In this document: piece after piece, positions 25,872-36,001 of the stretch | Position numbering within the stretch: position 1 is the stretch's first letter | Layout: each line of letters opens with the position of its first letter | NCBI RefSeq assembly: GCF_002916655.1 | Contig: NZ_PPSM01000057.1 | Location: 1 to 64,000 of the forward strand | Direction of reading: 5' to 3' | Origin: Novosphingobium sp. HII-3 | GTDB taxonomy: Bacteria; Pseudomonadota; Alphaproteobacteria; Sphingomonadales; Sphingomonadaceae | Length of the DNA stretch: 64,000 bases | The notes under the pieces: generated by a model | Databases searched by the model: none | What the model was told of the DNA's origin: nothing | The model's input: the letters and a program-made list of their open reading frames with translations, nothing else | Position numbers and translations under genes: made by a program

Positions 25872-26501
25872 ATGGCTGGGGCAGAGCCGTTCTTCACGAT
25901 CTGGGGCCGCCTGAATTCGCACAACGTGAAGAAGGTCGTCTGGTTCGCGGAGGAGCTGCGCCTCGCGTACCGCCGCCACGACATCGGCGGCGCTTTCGGC
26001 TACACCGACGCTTACCTTGCAAGAAACCCGAACCGGCTCGTCCCGATGATCGAAGATGGCAAGATCGTCCTCTGGGAATCGAACGCGATTTTGCGGTACA
26101 TGGCGGCGGAATACGGCGGCCCCGCCTGGTTTCCCGCCGATCCGATCGACCGCGCGCTGGCGGACCGGTGGATGGACTGGCAGATCACTTACGCGGATGC
26201 GCAGCGCGAGCCGTTCCTGGCGTTCGCCCGCACGCCGGAGGATCAATGGGACTATGACGCGATCGCCCGCCGCATCAACCAGTGTGCGCAGCACCTGAAG
26301 GTCATGGACACGTACCTCGGTGAGAGGCCCTGGCTCTCCGGAAGCCAGTTCGGAATCGGCGACATCCCCATGGGTGTCTACGCTTACACGTGGTTCAGCC
26401 TGCCGTTCGACAAGCCGGAGTTCCCGGCCGTGGCCGACTGGTACGCCCGGATCCGCGAGCGCCCCGGCTTCGGGGACAAGGTCATGATCCCGCTGACATG
26501 A
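25872..26501 (+). CDS. Glutathione S-transferase family protein
   Basis: A 209-residue GST with an N-terminal thioredoxin-like domain (FTIWGRLNSHNVKKVVWFAEEL) and the cis-Pro/Ser glutathione-binding pair LVPMIEDG followed by ESNAILRYMA. The C-terminal helical domain includes LSGSQFGIGDIPMG, the conserved N-capping region. It starts 2 bp after argJ and its stop overlaps the next ATG (ATGA). The substrate is unknown; the class is probably that of DcmA/YfcG-like bacterial GSTs. Confidence 0.87.
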   Translation: MAGAEPFFTIWGRLNSHNVKKVVWFAEELRLAYRRHDIGGAFGYTDAYLARNPNRLVPMIEDGKIVLWESNAILRYMAAEYGGPAWFPADPIDRALADRWMDWQITYADAQREPFLAFARTPEDQWDYDAIARRINQCAQHLKVMDTYLGERPWLSGSQFGIGDIPMGVYAYTWFSLPFDKPEFPAVADWYARIRERPGFGDKVMIPLT

Positions 26502-27319
26502 CACGTTCATCGCTTACACCCAGCCTGCACGACGCCGTGGAAGCCATCATGCGCGAGGCGAGCGGCGCTGCGATCCTCCCGCATTACCAACGTCTCGCGG
26601 CAAGCGAGATCGACGCGAAGGCGCCGGACGACGTCGTCACCATCGCTGACAAGGAAGCCGAGCTTCTCCTGACGGATCGCCTCGCGGCGTTGCTTCCGGA
26701 GGCCGCGGTCGTTGGAGAAGAAGCCGTCTACGCAGATCCGTCCGTGATGGAGCGCCTGAAGGATCGGCTCTGCTGGATCGTCGATCCCTTGGACGGAACC
26801 AACAACTTTGCGGCCGGAAAGCCCCCGTTCGGCATCCTCGTCGCTCTCGCGGACAAGGGGGAGACGATCGGAGGCTGGATCCTCGATTGCCTGACAGGAC
26901 GGTTCTGCAAGACCGATCTCGGCGGCGGAGCCTGGATCGACGGCGCACGCGTGAGCGCACGCGCAACCGGATGCCAACCGCCGGTCGCGGCCATATCGAC
27001 CGTCTTTCTCGACGAAGGCGCACGCCAGAAGGTGCTGACTCACATAGCGCCGGAGTACACCCTGGTGGACATTCCGCGATGCGCTGCCGAGCAGTACCCG
27101 CGGCTGGTCCTGGGCATCAACGACATCTCGGTGTTCAACCGCACCTTGCCGTGGGACCACGCGGCAGGCGTGCTGTTCCTGAACGAAGCGGGCGGCATGG
27201 CGGCACGGCCCGATGGCAGTGCCTACAGGGTCGACGAATACGACCGGCGCGACCTCATCGGCGCATCCAGCCCGCAGCTGTGGGACAGCTTCGCCGCCCT
27301 CACCGCCGCGATGGGCTGA
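26498..27319 (+). CDS. Inositol monophosphatase-family phosphatase
   Basis: The 273-residue protein has the metal-binding motifs of the IMPase/HisN/CysQ superfamily: VVGEEAV, WIVDPLDGTNNF and the C-terminal WDHAAGVLFLNEAGG. It probably dephosphorylates a small sugar phosphate; histidinol phosphatase (HisN) is a plausible specificity in alphaproteobacteria but cannot be proven here. The ATG overlaps the GST stop. A GC-rich hairpin follows the stop after 26 bp. Confidence 0.9.
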   Translation: MTRSSLTPSLHDAVEAIMREASGAAILPHYQRLAASEIDAKAPDDVVTIADKEAELLLTDRLAALLPEAAVVGEEAVYADPSVMERLKDRLCWIVDPLDGTNNFAAGKPPFGILVALADKGETIGGWILDCLTGRFCKTDLGGGAWIDGARVSARATGCQPPVAAISTVFLDEGARQKVLTHIAPEYTLVDIPRCAAEQYPRLVLGINDISVFNRTLPWDHAAGVLFLNEAGGMAARPDGSAYRVDEYDRRDLIGASSPQLWDSFAALTAAMG

Positions 27320-27345
27320 GCGCCCGAACGCCTCCCAAAACGAAA

Positions 27346-27372
27346 GCCCCCGCCGCTTTTCGCGGCAGGGGC
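27346..27372. terminator. Bidirectional-type hairpin between the argJ operon and trxA
   Basis: GCCCCCGCCGC and GCGGCAGGGGC form an 11-bp stem with one mismatch and a TTTTC loop, lying between convergent genes. Short T or A runs flank it weakly. Confidence 0.65.
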
Positions 27373-27400
27373 CTGCTGGGAAACACAAGGGCAGAGCGGC

Positions 27401-27721
27401 TCAGAGCTCGCTTTCGATCCAGCCCTTGAGCGCGCTCTTGGGTGCCGCGCCAAGCTTCTTCGCCACCGGCTGGCCGTCCTTGAACAGCACCAGCAGCGGG
27501 ATAGACTGCACGCCGATCTGAGCCGGCGTGTCCGTGTTGGCCATGATGTCCATCTTGGCGATGGTCACCTGTTCGCCCAGTTCCTCGGCGATTTCCTCAA
27601 GCGCGGGAGCGATCATCTTGCACGGACCGCACCAATCCGCCCAAAAGTCGACGAGGACGGGCTTGTCGGACTTGAGGACGTCGGCCTCGAAGCTGGCATC
27701 GGTGACGGCAATGGTGGACAT
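27401..27721 (-). CDS. trxA: Thioredoxin
   Basis: A 106-residue thioredoxin with the WCGPC redox centre (Cys31, Cys34), the cis-Pro [11 protein letters not shown] region and a typical length. It reduces cytosolic disulfides. It follows addA with a 76-bp gap and may have its own promoter there. Confidence 0.97.
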   Translation of the reverse strand: MSTIAVTDASFEADVLKSDKPVLVDFWADWCGPCKMIAPALEEIAEELGEQVTIAKMDIMANTDTPAQIGVQSIPLLVLFKDGQPVAKKLGAAPKSALKGWIESEL

Positions 27722-27797
27722 CGAAACACTCCTGAAGGAAACTTTGCCTACAATTTAGGACAGATACCCGGCGGCGCAACGCCGCAGGGCGAAAGGT

Positions 27798-30700
27798 TTA
27801 CTCACCCGGCTCCAAGTCGGGCTTGTGCCGGGCCAGCACCTCGGCGGGCACCTCGATGAGACGCGGGATCGCGGTATACAGCAAGGCGACTTCCACCGAC
27901 CGCCCGGGGAACGTGGCCTCGAGCGCTGCGGCGTAAGCGCCCATCTGGCGCAAAACGCCACGAGGCACGGCATCAATGTGGTCAGGCGGCCGGCGCGCAC
28001 TCTTGTAATCGACGATGCGCACGCGATCCGGCTCGATGACGAGGCGGTCGATGGTGCCGGCAATGACCTGGCCGCCCACGACTGCTGCCACCGGAACTTC
28101 CGCAAGACTGTCCGGCGTGAAAAGGTCAGCCCAGGCCGGGTTCTCCAGCACCGCCAGTGCGCTGGCGAGCAGCGCGGCGCGGTCCTCCTGCGCAACATCG
28201 GCGGCATGTCGCTGCAGCCATGCTTCGCCGGCCGACCGGCGCGACGGCGGCGCTACATCGGGCAGGCGTTCCAGCAGCTTGTGGACCAGGGTGCCGCGGC
28301 GCGCGGCATCGCGTCCGGCCCCGGGCGGGAACGGCGGATCGGGCGCGTCCTCCTCGCCAAGGGCCGAGGGAGCCAGAGGCCGCGGCGGGCGCGGCTCGGC
28401 GGGTGGTGCGCGGTCCAGCCAGCGCGGCAGCGGTTCGCGCAAATCGAGTTGCGGCGCCCCCGTCTTCAGCGGCACCGGCTCTGCCAGGACGCCATGTTCG
28501 CACCGCCCACCCCAAATCGGATCGGCAAGGACGGCGTCTGTGGGAAAGAGCTGGCGCAGCCGGGCGTACCAGCTCTTCGGGCTCGGCTCGCCCTTATCGC
28601 GGCTGGTCAGGGCCCCGCCCACGAACAGCGCTTCCTCGGCCCGCGTCATCGCGACGTATAGCAGGCGCCAGTGCTCCTGTTCGTCAGCGCGTTTCCCTTC
28701 CTCGATCCGCTGGGCAATGCGGCCCTGCTTCTCCTCCTTCGACAAGGGCGGGAGCGGGATCAGACGAGTCTCGTTCGCCGGGTCGGGCAGATCTATCCCG
28801 CGTTCGCGCGCGTTATCCGGATTGGTCGTGGCGTCCGCAAGGATGACTATAGGTGCCTGCAGCCCCTTCGATCCGTGGACCGTCATGACCCTGACCAGAC
28901 CGGCGGCATTGTCCGCTTCGCGCTTCAACTCGCCGTCACCCGCATCAAACCACGCGAGGAAGCCGGCAAGGCTTGGGGTGGCCGTGACGGCATAGGCCTT
29001 GGTCGCGTTCACCAGTTCGTCGATCGGATCGTTGGCTTCGGTGCCAAGCCGCGCCACCAGCCGGCGCCGCCCCTGCCATGGCCCCACGAGCAGCCACTGG
29101 AGGAGGTCCTGCGGCGGCGCGTAGTCCGCCCGGGCGAGAAGCTCGCCCAGCTGCAGCATGACGGCCGCGACCTCCGGCTCGCGCGAACGGCGCAGGTGCT
29201 CCCAAAGGCGGGCATGCTTGTCCCGGTAGCCATGAGCCAGCAACTGCTCCTGACTCCATCCCACCAGCGGTGACACCAGAAGAGCCGCCAGGTTGAGGTC
29301 ATCCAGCGGCTGCACGGCAAAGCGCAACGCGGCGACCAGATCCTTGACCGCAAGCGGAGCCCCGAGCCGCAGACGGTCGACGCCGGCGACAGGCACACCC
29401 GCCGCATGAAGCCGTGCAACGATCAGCCCGGCGAGCTCCTTGCGCTGACGGACGAGCACCATGATGTCTTCCGCCCGGGCGCGGCGCGGCCGGCCTTTCA
29501 CAAGCGTGAAACCCGGCCCCTGTTCATCCAGCCATTCCCGCACCTGAAGAGCGATGCGTTCCGCCATCTGGCGGTCGGGTCGGGAGAGCCAGTCGGGGGA
29601 GACGCCCTCCTCATCCGGCAGTTCGTCGTCCTCGCCACCGGCGACATCGCTGACGGGCTGCCAGACGGCGACGTAGCCGGGCCGCTCCTGCCCCTGGTGC
29701 CGCTCGGCCGGGCGGTCGAGGCCGAAGTTCTCGTGGCCGATTCCGGCGATGGCGCGATCCACGAAGTCGAGCACCGGCTGCGCACTGCGGAAAGACCGAT
29801 CGAGGCCGTACTCGCGGAACTGGGGCGGCGTGATGGCGCTGCGAAGGGAACTGGCGTTATCCGCCGCCGCGCCCATCTCGCGACGGACGCGATCTGCGGC
29901 GCGGCGGAAATTCTCCGGGCTGGTGCCCTGGAAGCGGAAGATGGCCTGCTTGTAGTCACCCACGACGAAGAGCGTGCGCATGACATTCTCATGCTGGCCG
30001 AGCCCAGCCCAGAATTCGCCCGCCATCGCGAAGATGATGTCCCATTGCGCCGCGTTGGTATCCTGCGCCTCGTCGACGAGGATATGATCGAAGCGGCGGT
30101 CCAGCTTGTAGCGGATCCAGTCCGCCTGCGCCTGGTTGGCAAGAAGATCCGCCGCGCGGCGGATCTGGTCGTCGAAGTCGATCAGGCCTTCGCGCTGTTT
30201 CGCCGCGTCCCATGCCAGCGCGAAGGCACGCCCCAGACGCAGGGCAGGAACGAGGCGATCGGCAAGGGCGAGAAGCGCACGAGCCGCCCGGATCGCCAGC
30301 ACATCCTCGATCACGCGCGCGCAGGAGTCCGCGTATCCGGGATCGAGCCTGTCCTGCGACGTCGTGGACTTGGGCTCGCCTTTCTGAGTGAGAAAGACCC
30401 GGGCAAGCGCCTCCAGCGCCTCCAGCCGCTGCGTGCCGGTACCAAGGAGCCACTCGCTGATCGCATCGACCGCCGTAAGCCCCGTCTTCGTCCCCCATTC
30501 GTTGTTGACGGCCATGCAGTGCCGCACCGACCGCACGTCGAAGGCGGCATCCTCGCACCTCGCCGCCAACCAGTCCCAGTCCGCTTCGGGAGGAAGGCCG
30601 AGCAGGCGGAGCACGTTGGCGCGCAGGTCGCCCGCTTGCCATCCGCCGGGACCGAACCACGCCTCACGGGCGGAGGCGCAGCGCAGCAGGAACGCCATGA

Positions 30701-31289
30701 CCGCGTCCGGGCCGTGGCGCAGGGAAAGCTGCTCCACCGCCCTGAGCAGCGCGGGGTCACCTTTCAGGCCATCCTCGGCATCGACGAGCAGATCCGCCAG
30801 CACCTCACGCGCCAGCAAGTCACGTTCCCGATCTTCCATGGGCCGGCTGCCGGGGATGAGGTCCGCCTCCAGCGGGAAGGTCGCCAGAAGCCACTGCGAA
30901 AAGGCATGGATCGTGTCGATCCTCAGCCCGCCGCCCGGAGAATCCAGCACCGAGGCGAACAGCGTACGCGCGCGCGCGATGTTCTCAGGAGTCGCCTGTG
31001 CACCGATGGCGGCGAGGCGCATGCCAAGCTCGGCTTCGTGCAGACGCACCCACTCGGCAAGCGTGCCGTTGATGCGCGCCGCCATTTCCGTGGCGCCGGC
31101 CTTGGTGAAGGTGAGGCAAAGCACCTGCGAGGGGTCCACGTCCGGCTGGAGCAACAGGCGAAGCACACGCGAGGAAAGAACCTGCGTTTTGCCGGTGCCC
31201 GCCGAAGCGGAAAGCCACACCGTCTCCTGCGGGTCCACGGCCCGCATCTGGTTGCCGTGCAGCGGATGGACAGTTGCAGGACCGCTCAT
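27798..31289 (-). CDS. addA: Double-strand-break repair helicase-nuclease AddA
   Basis: AddA is the helicase/nuclease subunit of AddAB, processing broken ends for recombination. The 1163-residue protein has Walker A SASAGTGKT, the SF1 motifs HILVDEAQDTNAAQWD, VGDYKQAIFRFQGT and VMTVHGSKGLQAPIV, and a C-terminal PD-(D/E)xK nuclease with IDRLVIEPDRVRIVDYKSA. I start at the ATG at 31289, which overlaps the addB stop (ATGA); the upstream 17 residues lie inside addB. Length fits alphaproteobacterial AddA. Confidence 0.95.
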   Translation of the reverse strand: MSGPATVHPLHGNQMRAVDPQETVWLSASAGTGKTQVLSSRVLRLLLQPDVDPSQVLCLTFTKAGATEMAARINGTLAEWVRLHEAELGMRLAAIGAQATPENIARARTLFASVLDSPGGGLRIDTIHAFSQWLLATFPLEADLIPGSRPMEDRERDLLAREVLADLLVDAEDGLKGDPALLRAVEQLSLRHGPDAVMAFLLRCASAREAWFGPGGWQAGDLRANVLRLLGLPPEADWDWLAARCEDAAFDVRSVRHCMAVNNEWGTKTGLTAVDAISEWLLGTGTQRLEALEALARVFLTQKGEPKSTTSQDRLDPGYADSCARVIEDVLAIRAARALLALADRLVPALRLGRAFALAWDAAKQREGLIDFDDQIRRAADLLANQAQADWIRYKLDRRFDHILVDEAQDTNAAQWDIIFAMAGEFWAGLGQHENVMRTLFVVGDYKQAIFRFQGTSPENFRRAADRVRREMGAAADNASSLRSAITPPQFREYGLDRSFRSAQPVLDFVDRAIAGIGHENFGLDRPAERHQGQERPGYVAVWQPVSDVAGGEDDELPDEEGVSPDWLSRPDRQMAERIALQVREWLDEQGPGFTLVKGRPRRARAEDIMVLVRQRKELAGLIVARLHAAGVPVAGVDRLRLGAPLAVKDLVAALRFAVQPLDDLNLAALLVSPLVGWSQEQLLAHGYRDKHARLWEHLRRSREPEVAAVMLQLGELLARADYAPPQDLLQWLLVGPWQGRRRLVARLGTEANDPIDELVNATKAYAVTATPSLAGFLAWFDAGDGELKREADNAAGLVRVMTVHGSKGLQAPIVILADATTNPDNARERGIDLPDPANETRLIPLPPLSKEEKQGRIAQRIEEGKRADEQEHWRLLYVAMTRAEEALFVGGALTSRDKGEPSPKSWYARLRQLFPTDAVLADPIWGGRCEHGVLAEPVPLKTGAPQLDLREPLPRWLDRAPPAEPRPPRPLAPSALGEEDAPDPPFPPGAGRDAARRGTLVHKLLERLPDVAPPSRRSAGEAWLQRHAADVAQEDRAALLASALAVLENPAWADLFTPDSLAEVPVAAVVGGQVIAGTIDRLVIEPDRVRIVDYKSARRPPDHIDAVPRGVLRQMGAYAAALEATFPGRSVEVALLYTAIPRLIEVPAEVLARHKPDLEPGE

Positions 31290-34288
31290 GCCCGGTCCGC
31301 TCCCGTTTCGGGATCGAGGGCGCCGAGCGAGGTGATCCACTCGTCCAGCCGCATCAGCTGATCGTAATCGGCATAGCTTCCCAGTTCAGGATTGAGCCGC
31401 GCGGTGAACGGCTCCTCGCCCAGAATCCAGCGATCGAGGGCGTCGTCGAGGTAACGCTGGGTTTCCGGCAGGAAGTCCTCCCGCGGGATTCCGGTCTTCT
31501 TCCGTCCCTCCCGCACTGGTTCGAACATGTAGCCCATTGCCCCGTCCCGGCCCTTGGCCATCGACCAGTACTCGAACGAGTCCGCCACGCCTTCGATGCC
31601 TTCAAAGCCGCCTTCCCTGGCAATCAGTGCGATGAGGCCGAGCTGAAGTGCGAAGCCCTCTTCGACCCGGCTGCCGGTGGGCGGCTGCCCGGTCTTGTAA
31701 TCGACCACGGCAAGGCTGCCGTCCTCGCGCCGGTCGATGCGATCGGCGCGCCCGTGTATGCGCACGTCGCGGTAAAGCATGTCGCCCCACTGCTCCACGG
31801 CGATAACGTTCCGGCCGGCTTGCTTGCCCTCCAGGATCATGCGTTCGAAGGTTTCGAGCGCCGCCGACAGTCGGGGCCACCACAAGGCCCGCATGAGCGG
31901 ATGGGCGTTCTGCTCCGTCAGCACCCCTTGCGCGATCGCGTGCAGACCGCCTGCGGGCTCCTTCGCCTCGTGCCAGCGTTGCATGATGAGGTGCGCAACT
32001 TCACCTTTCCAAGCCGCGCTGGGTTCGGCGTCGAGCCCATCGATGCTGCGCAGGCGGAGGATGGCGCTGGCGTAGAACTGGTACGGGTCCCCCCGCAGCC
32101 GGTCGAGCCCGGTCACTGACAAGTCCACCCGCCGCTGTTCTGCCGTCGGCAGGGGCTGGGGCCTGGGATGCGGAGCCACCGGAGCCGCATCGTCGAGCCG
32201 TCGCGCATGACGGACCGCCTCGCGTTCGACGTGGCGCTCCAGCTGGTCGCCGAGCATGGCCCTCACTCGAAGGACGAAACGAGAGGGGATCACCGGGCCG
32301 CCCTCGTCACGCTGCGCCCAGCTCAGCACGACCTGCGGCGCGCCGAGTGCCGCAGCAAGGTCGTGCGCGGCCAGGCCGATGCGGAAGTCCGCACCCGGCA
32401 CGCCCAGCGCCCGAAGCACGGCGGGCGGAAGCAGGGCATCCAGCGATGCGCTGCCGGGCCAGACGCCCTCCACCAACCCGCCACAGATGACGAGATCGGC
32501 CCGGCTCATCCGGGCCTCCAGAAGGCCATAGATGGAGACACGCGGATGGCCGCCCCAGGGCGGCCTGACGGAAACCCGATCCATCACGTCGCGCAGGACG
32601 GCGTGAAGTTCACGCGGGTCCAGGAGCGTTCCAGCCGAACCAGCCGCCTCCCTCAGCTCTTCGAGCATGCTGCTAAGCGCCCGGCCGTCGGCGCCTCCCC
32701 AGAGGCTTTCGCCGCAAAGTGCCTCCGCGGCATCGGCCAGGAGGCCCAGCAGGTGGTCGAGCGGTTCCGTTTCCCCAAGGCTGAACAGCGGCGTCAGGAT
32801 GCTCTGAATGCCGCCCCACCATTCCGCCACCTTTGCCACATTCGCCCGAGCGCCGATGGGATCGAGACCGATCCCCGGCCGCGGCCCGCGTAGCTCCAGA
32901 TCCAGCTTGCGCGCGTTCTCAAGCCATCGCGCCCGGTTTTCGCCTGCACCCGCCAGTGGATGGACGAGCAAGGCAATCAGCGGGACAGGCGCAGCCTGCT
33001 CCGAAACCACCTCGGCCAGGAGCAGCAGCAGGCGTCCCGCCGCCGTCTGCGGCATCGGCCGGCCGGCGGTATCATCGGCGGCGATGCCCCAGCGCTCCAA
33101 GTGGCTGACCACCCGCGCCGCAAGGCCACGGTCGGGCGATATGAGCGCCACTCGCCGTTCCGGCGTTTCCAGCGCCTCGCGGATCAGCACCGCAATCGCC
33201 TGTGCTTCTTCCCCGGGATGCGCGCTTTCCATGAGGCGCACGCCGCTCAGCCTGCGTTGCTCGGCGGGAAGATTGACCCAGGCAGCCGATGCGCGAGGAG
33301 GCAGGAACAGGCTCGAGATGGCGCGACTGCGCTCCGGCGGCGCGGCGGCAAGGCCGGAGCGATGCCACGGCTGCACTTCATGGCGCGAAACGCCCATGCG
33401 GTTCAGCAGGAGCTTGAGATGGTACTGCGGGTGCGTGACAGCATCGCTGCGGCCGAACGGCGGATCTCCGTCATCAGCGGGCGCCCCGGCGGTGCCGAGT
33501 TCCGACCACACTTCGTCGGAAAGGGAAAGGTCTAGGTCCGGCAGGACCACCAGGCCTTGCGGCAGCTCGCTGACGACGCGCAGCAGCCGGGCCAGTGCGG
33601 GAGAGGCGCCCGTTACCCCCGCCGCGATGACGGGGTACGCGGGAGGCTGCACGCGCCAGCGCGCGGCTGCGTGATCGAACAAACGGTTGCGGCGCTCCGG
33701 CGCGTCAATCTCTCCCCTTGCGGCGAGTTCCGCGATCCAGTGCTGCTGGACCATGAGGAAGCTGCGCGTATTGTCCGTCCAGTGCCCGGCGAGATCGCCG
33801 ACGATGCCGACCACGCGCTCCGACATCAGGTCGATTGGCGCTATCTCCTCCGCGATCAGGCGGTCCATCGTCCGACCGAGCTCGAAAGCGCGGCGCAGCA
33901 ATGCCGCGCCCTTGCCCGCAGCGTCACCCTCCACTTCGCGCAGGTAGTGCGCGAGACGCAGCCAGCGACGGGTGCCGTCGGCCGCCGGAGGGATATCCGC
34001 TGCGCCGAGCGGATCGAGCAGCGGACCGACCGCCTCATCGAGATCCAGATCGCCCACCACCACCATGCGCGGCAGAAGAAGGCCGTTACCGGAATGACGG
34101 ACGAAGGCCTCCGTCATGGTGCGCACCGTACGGCGGCTGGGCAGCAGCAGTGTCAGGCGGGCAAGGCCAAGCTCATCTTGCGTGTAGCGGGGCACGAGGC
34201 CCGCCACGAGCGCGTCGGCGAAGCCTCTGTGTGCGGCGATGGAATAGACCTTCGGGCGATCCTTCCCGCCCCCGGCCCGATCAGACAC
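31286..34288 (-). CDS. addB: Double-strand-break repair protein AddB
   Basis: A 1000-residue partner of AddA. The N-terminal inactivated-helicase part contains TLLLPSRRTVRTMTEAF, the middle WAQRDEGGPVIPSRFVLRV, and the C-terminal nuclease has RIDRREDGSLAVVDYKTGQPP (the D...DYK motif). It overlaps addA by 4 nt and murU by 8 nt. The alphaproteobacterial AddB is very divergent from Firmicute AddB, so identification rests partly on context and the C-terminal motif. Confidence 0.93.
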   Translation of the reverse strand: MSDRAGGGKDRPKVYSIAAHRGFADALVAGLVPRYTQDELGLARLTLLLPSRRTVRTMTEAFVRHSGNGLLLPRMVVVGDLDLDEAVGPLLDPLGAADIPPAADGTRRWLRLAHYLREVEGDAAGKGAALLRRAFELGRTMDRLIAEEIAPIDLMSERVVGIVGDLAGHWTDNTRSFLMVQQHWIAELAARGEIDAPERRNRLFDHAAARWRVQPPAYPVIAAGVTGASPALARLLRVVSELPQGLVVLPDLDLSLSDEVWSELGTAGAPADDGDPPFGRSDAVTHPQYHLKLLLNRMGVSRHEVQPWHRSGLAAAPPERSRAISSLFLPPRASAAWVNLPAEQRRLSGVRLMESAHPGEEAQAIAVLIREALETPERRVALISPDRGLAARVVSHLERWGIAADDTAGRPMPQTAAGRLLLLLAEVVSEQAAPVPLIALLVHPLAGAGENRARWLENARKLDLELRGPRPGIGLDPIGARANVAKVAEWWGGIQSILTPLFSLGETEPLDHLLGLLADAAEALCGESLWGGADGRALSSMLEELREAAGSAGTLLDPRELHAVLRDVMDRVSVRPPWGGHPRVSIYGLLEARMSRADLVICGGLVEGVWPGSASLDALLPPAVLRALGVPGADFRIGLAAHDLAAALGAPQVVLSWAQRDEGGPVIPSRFVLRVRAMLGDQLERHVEREAVRHARRLDDAAPVAPHPRPQPLPTAEQRRVDLSVTGLDRLRGDPYQFYASAILRLRSIDGLDAEPSAAWKGEVAHLIMQRWHEAKEPAGGLHAIAQGVLTEQNAHPLMRALWWPRLSAALETFERMILEGKQAGRNVIAVEQWGDMLYRDVRIHGRADRIDRREDGSLAVVDYKTGQPPTGSRVEEGFALQLGLIALIAREGGFEGIEGVADSFEYWSMAKGRDGAMGYMFEPVREGRKKTGIPREDFLPETQRYLDDALDRWILGEEPFTARLNPELGSYADYDQLMRLDEWITSLGALDPETGADRA

Positions 34289-35006
34289 GAGTCAGCCATT
34301 CCTCGGTCGGCCTGATCGCCGACGGCTCCCCCACTTCGAACCACAAACCCATGTGCGAGATGCCGAAGAGCCGCCCCTCTTCAATTGCGCGGGACCAAAG
34401 GATATTGGTCGAGAACGGACCATCCGGCGCATCGCGAAGCAGGCGTCGGGACACAAGCTGGATGCCCGTGAAGATGAACGGCGCCACACGCCCCGGGCTA
34501 CGACGGGAGACCAGGCCCGCCGGATCGAGGTGAAAGTCGCCCTCGCCCTTGTAATTGAGCGCACGGGTATGCGGCACCATCAGCAGCAGCGCATCCATTC
34601 GCTCGGCGTCCCACGCGGTGGAAAGCTCCGCAAAAACGTCATTCGGGCCATCGAGCCAGATGTTGTCGCTGTTGAGGCAAAAGAAGGGATCAGGAAGACG
34701 GTCAGCCGCCCTGACCATGCCGCCCCCGGTCTCGAGCAGCATGTCGCGTTCATCCGAGATGATAATCTGCGGCAGCGCCTTGCGCACGGCAAGGTGCCCT
34801 TCGAGTGCATCGGCCATGTAGTGGACGTTCACGACCGCCTTGGCGATGCCCGCGTTTGCAAGCTTGTCCAATGCATGATCGATCAACGACCTGCCCGCCA
34901 CGCGCACGAGCGGCTTGGGCTGGGTGGCGGTCAGCGGACGCATGCGCTTGCCCAGACCTGCGGCCAGAACCATCGCGGTATCGCTGGCGAGCTGTTTCAT
35001 GGTCAT
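34281..35006 (-). CDS. murU: N-acetylmuramate-1-phosphate uridylyltransferase-like (MurU)
   Basis: The 241-residue nucleotidyltransferase opens with MVLAAGLGKRMRPLTATQPKPLVRV, the nucleotide-binding loop of sugar-phosphate nucleotidyltransferases. An LNSDNIWLDGP segment resembles the metal-binding site, and the chain ends in MGLWFEVGEPSAIRP. Next to an AmgK-type kinase this matches MurU of the MurNAc/GlcNAc salvage route, which makes UDP-MurNAc from muropeptide sugar and bypasses de novo MurA/MurB. Function is inferred by context. Start ATG at 35006 overlaps the kinase stop. Confidence 0.85.
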   Translation of the reverse strand: MTMKQLASDTAMVLAAGLGKRMRPLTATQPKPLVRVAGRSLIDHALDKLANAGIAKAVVNVHYMADALEGHLAVRKALPQIIISDERDMLLETGGGMVRAADRLPDPFFCLNSDNIWLDGPNDVFAELSTAWDAERMDALLLMVPHTRALNYKGEGDFHLDPAGLVSRRSPGRVAPFIFTGIQLVSRRLLRDAPDGPFSTNILWSRAIEEGRLFGISHMGLWFEVGEPSAIRPTEEWLTRV

Positions 35007-36001
35007 CGTGCGAAGCTACCCCCCTGCGCGGCCCGCAGTTCGGCTGGGATGTTCGCGTCGAACCAGGCCGCCACCGGCGCCAGCGCCGGATGCGCGAGGT
35101 CCCGCTCCAGCAAGGCCCACACGCGGGGGATAAGGTCGAGATAACGGGGCTTGCCGTCGCGCCGCCAGAGCCGCACGAAGATGCCTACGATCTTGGCGTT
35201 CCGCTGGGCGCCGAGGCGGGCATAATCCGCCAGGAAGCGGTCCACGTTCACGCCCGTCTTCTGGACGTAACGATCGAACATCTGCGCTTCGAGTTCCGCC
35301 GAGACATCGCGGCGCGCATCCTGCAGCAGCGACACCAGATCGTAGGCCGGATGGCCGACGAGAGCGTCCTGGAAATCGAGCAGCCCCTGCTTTTCGAGGC
35401 TCCCGATCAGCATGATGTTTTCGGCGTGGTAGTCGCGCAGCACGGTGACGCCGGGCCGTTGCCGTGGCAACAGGTCGGCCAGGGCGCGCTCCCACGCGTT
35501 GGTGAACCCGGCCGCATCGACATAGAGGTTTTGCGCGGTGCAGTACCAGTCGATGAACAGCTTCGCTTCCCGCAGGTATTCCGAGAGCGAGTAATCGAGG
35601 AACGGCCCGGCCGGCAGCTGATGCAGCTTCACAAGAGCATCGACCGCCGAGGAATAGACTGCGCCCTCATCGTCCGGCCACTGGTCGAGATAGTCGCGCA
35701 TCCGCGCTTCACCGAAGTCCTCCAGCAGCACCAGCCCGCGCTCCGGCCGTTCCGCCAGGATGCGCGGCGCACGCATGCCATTGTCGTCCAGCCAGTGTGC
35801 GGCGCGCAGGAACGGCCCCGGATCCTCGTGGGGCGGCGGCGCGTCCATGAGCATCGCGGTTTCGCCACCCGCCTTGCGGATGCGGAAGTAGCGCCGGAAG
35901 GAGGCGTCGCCCGGCAGCGGCTCTACCGCTGCGCCTCCCCAGCCGGCGGTGGCGAGGAAAGCATCGAGGCCTTCGGGATAGTTCGGGTTTTCTAACGTCA
36001 T
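35003..36001 (-). CDS. amgK: Anomeric MurNAc/GlcNAc kinase AmgK
   Basis: A 332-residue aminoglycoside-phosphotransferase-fold kinase. The N terminus has PGDASFRRYFRI (nucleotide loop), then LVLLEDFGEARMRD, and the catalytic loop VLRDYHAENIML with DFQDALVGHPAYDL for metal binding. With the adjacent MurU it matches AmgK, which phosphorylates MurNAc at C1 during cell-wall recycling. The ATG at 36001 overlaps the tsaE stop (ATGA). The 7 codons upstream (MARADAG) look like tsaE sequence. Confidence 0.87.
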   Translation of the reverse strand: MTLENPNYPEGLDAFLATAGWGGAAVEPLPGDASFRRYFRIRKAGGETAMLMDAPPPHEDPGPFLRAAHWLDDNGMRAPRILAERPERGLVLLEDFGEARMRDYLDQWPDDEGAVYSSAVDALVKLHQLPAGPFLDYSLSEYLREAKLFIDWYCTAQNLYVDAAGFTNAWERALADLLPRQRPGVTVLRDYHAENIMLIGSLEKQGLLDFQDALVGHPAYDLVSLLQDARRDVSAELEAQMFDRYVQKTGVNVDRFLADYARLGAQRNAKIVGIFVRLWRRDGKPRYLDLIPRVWALLERDLAHPALAPVAAWFDANIPAELRAAQGGSFAR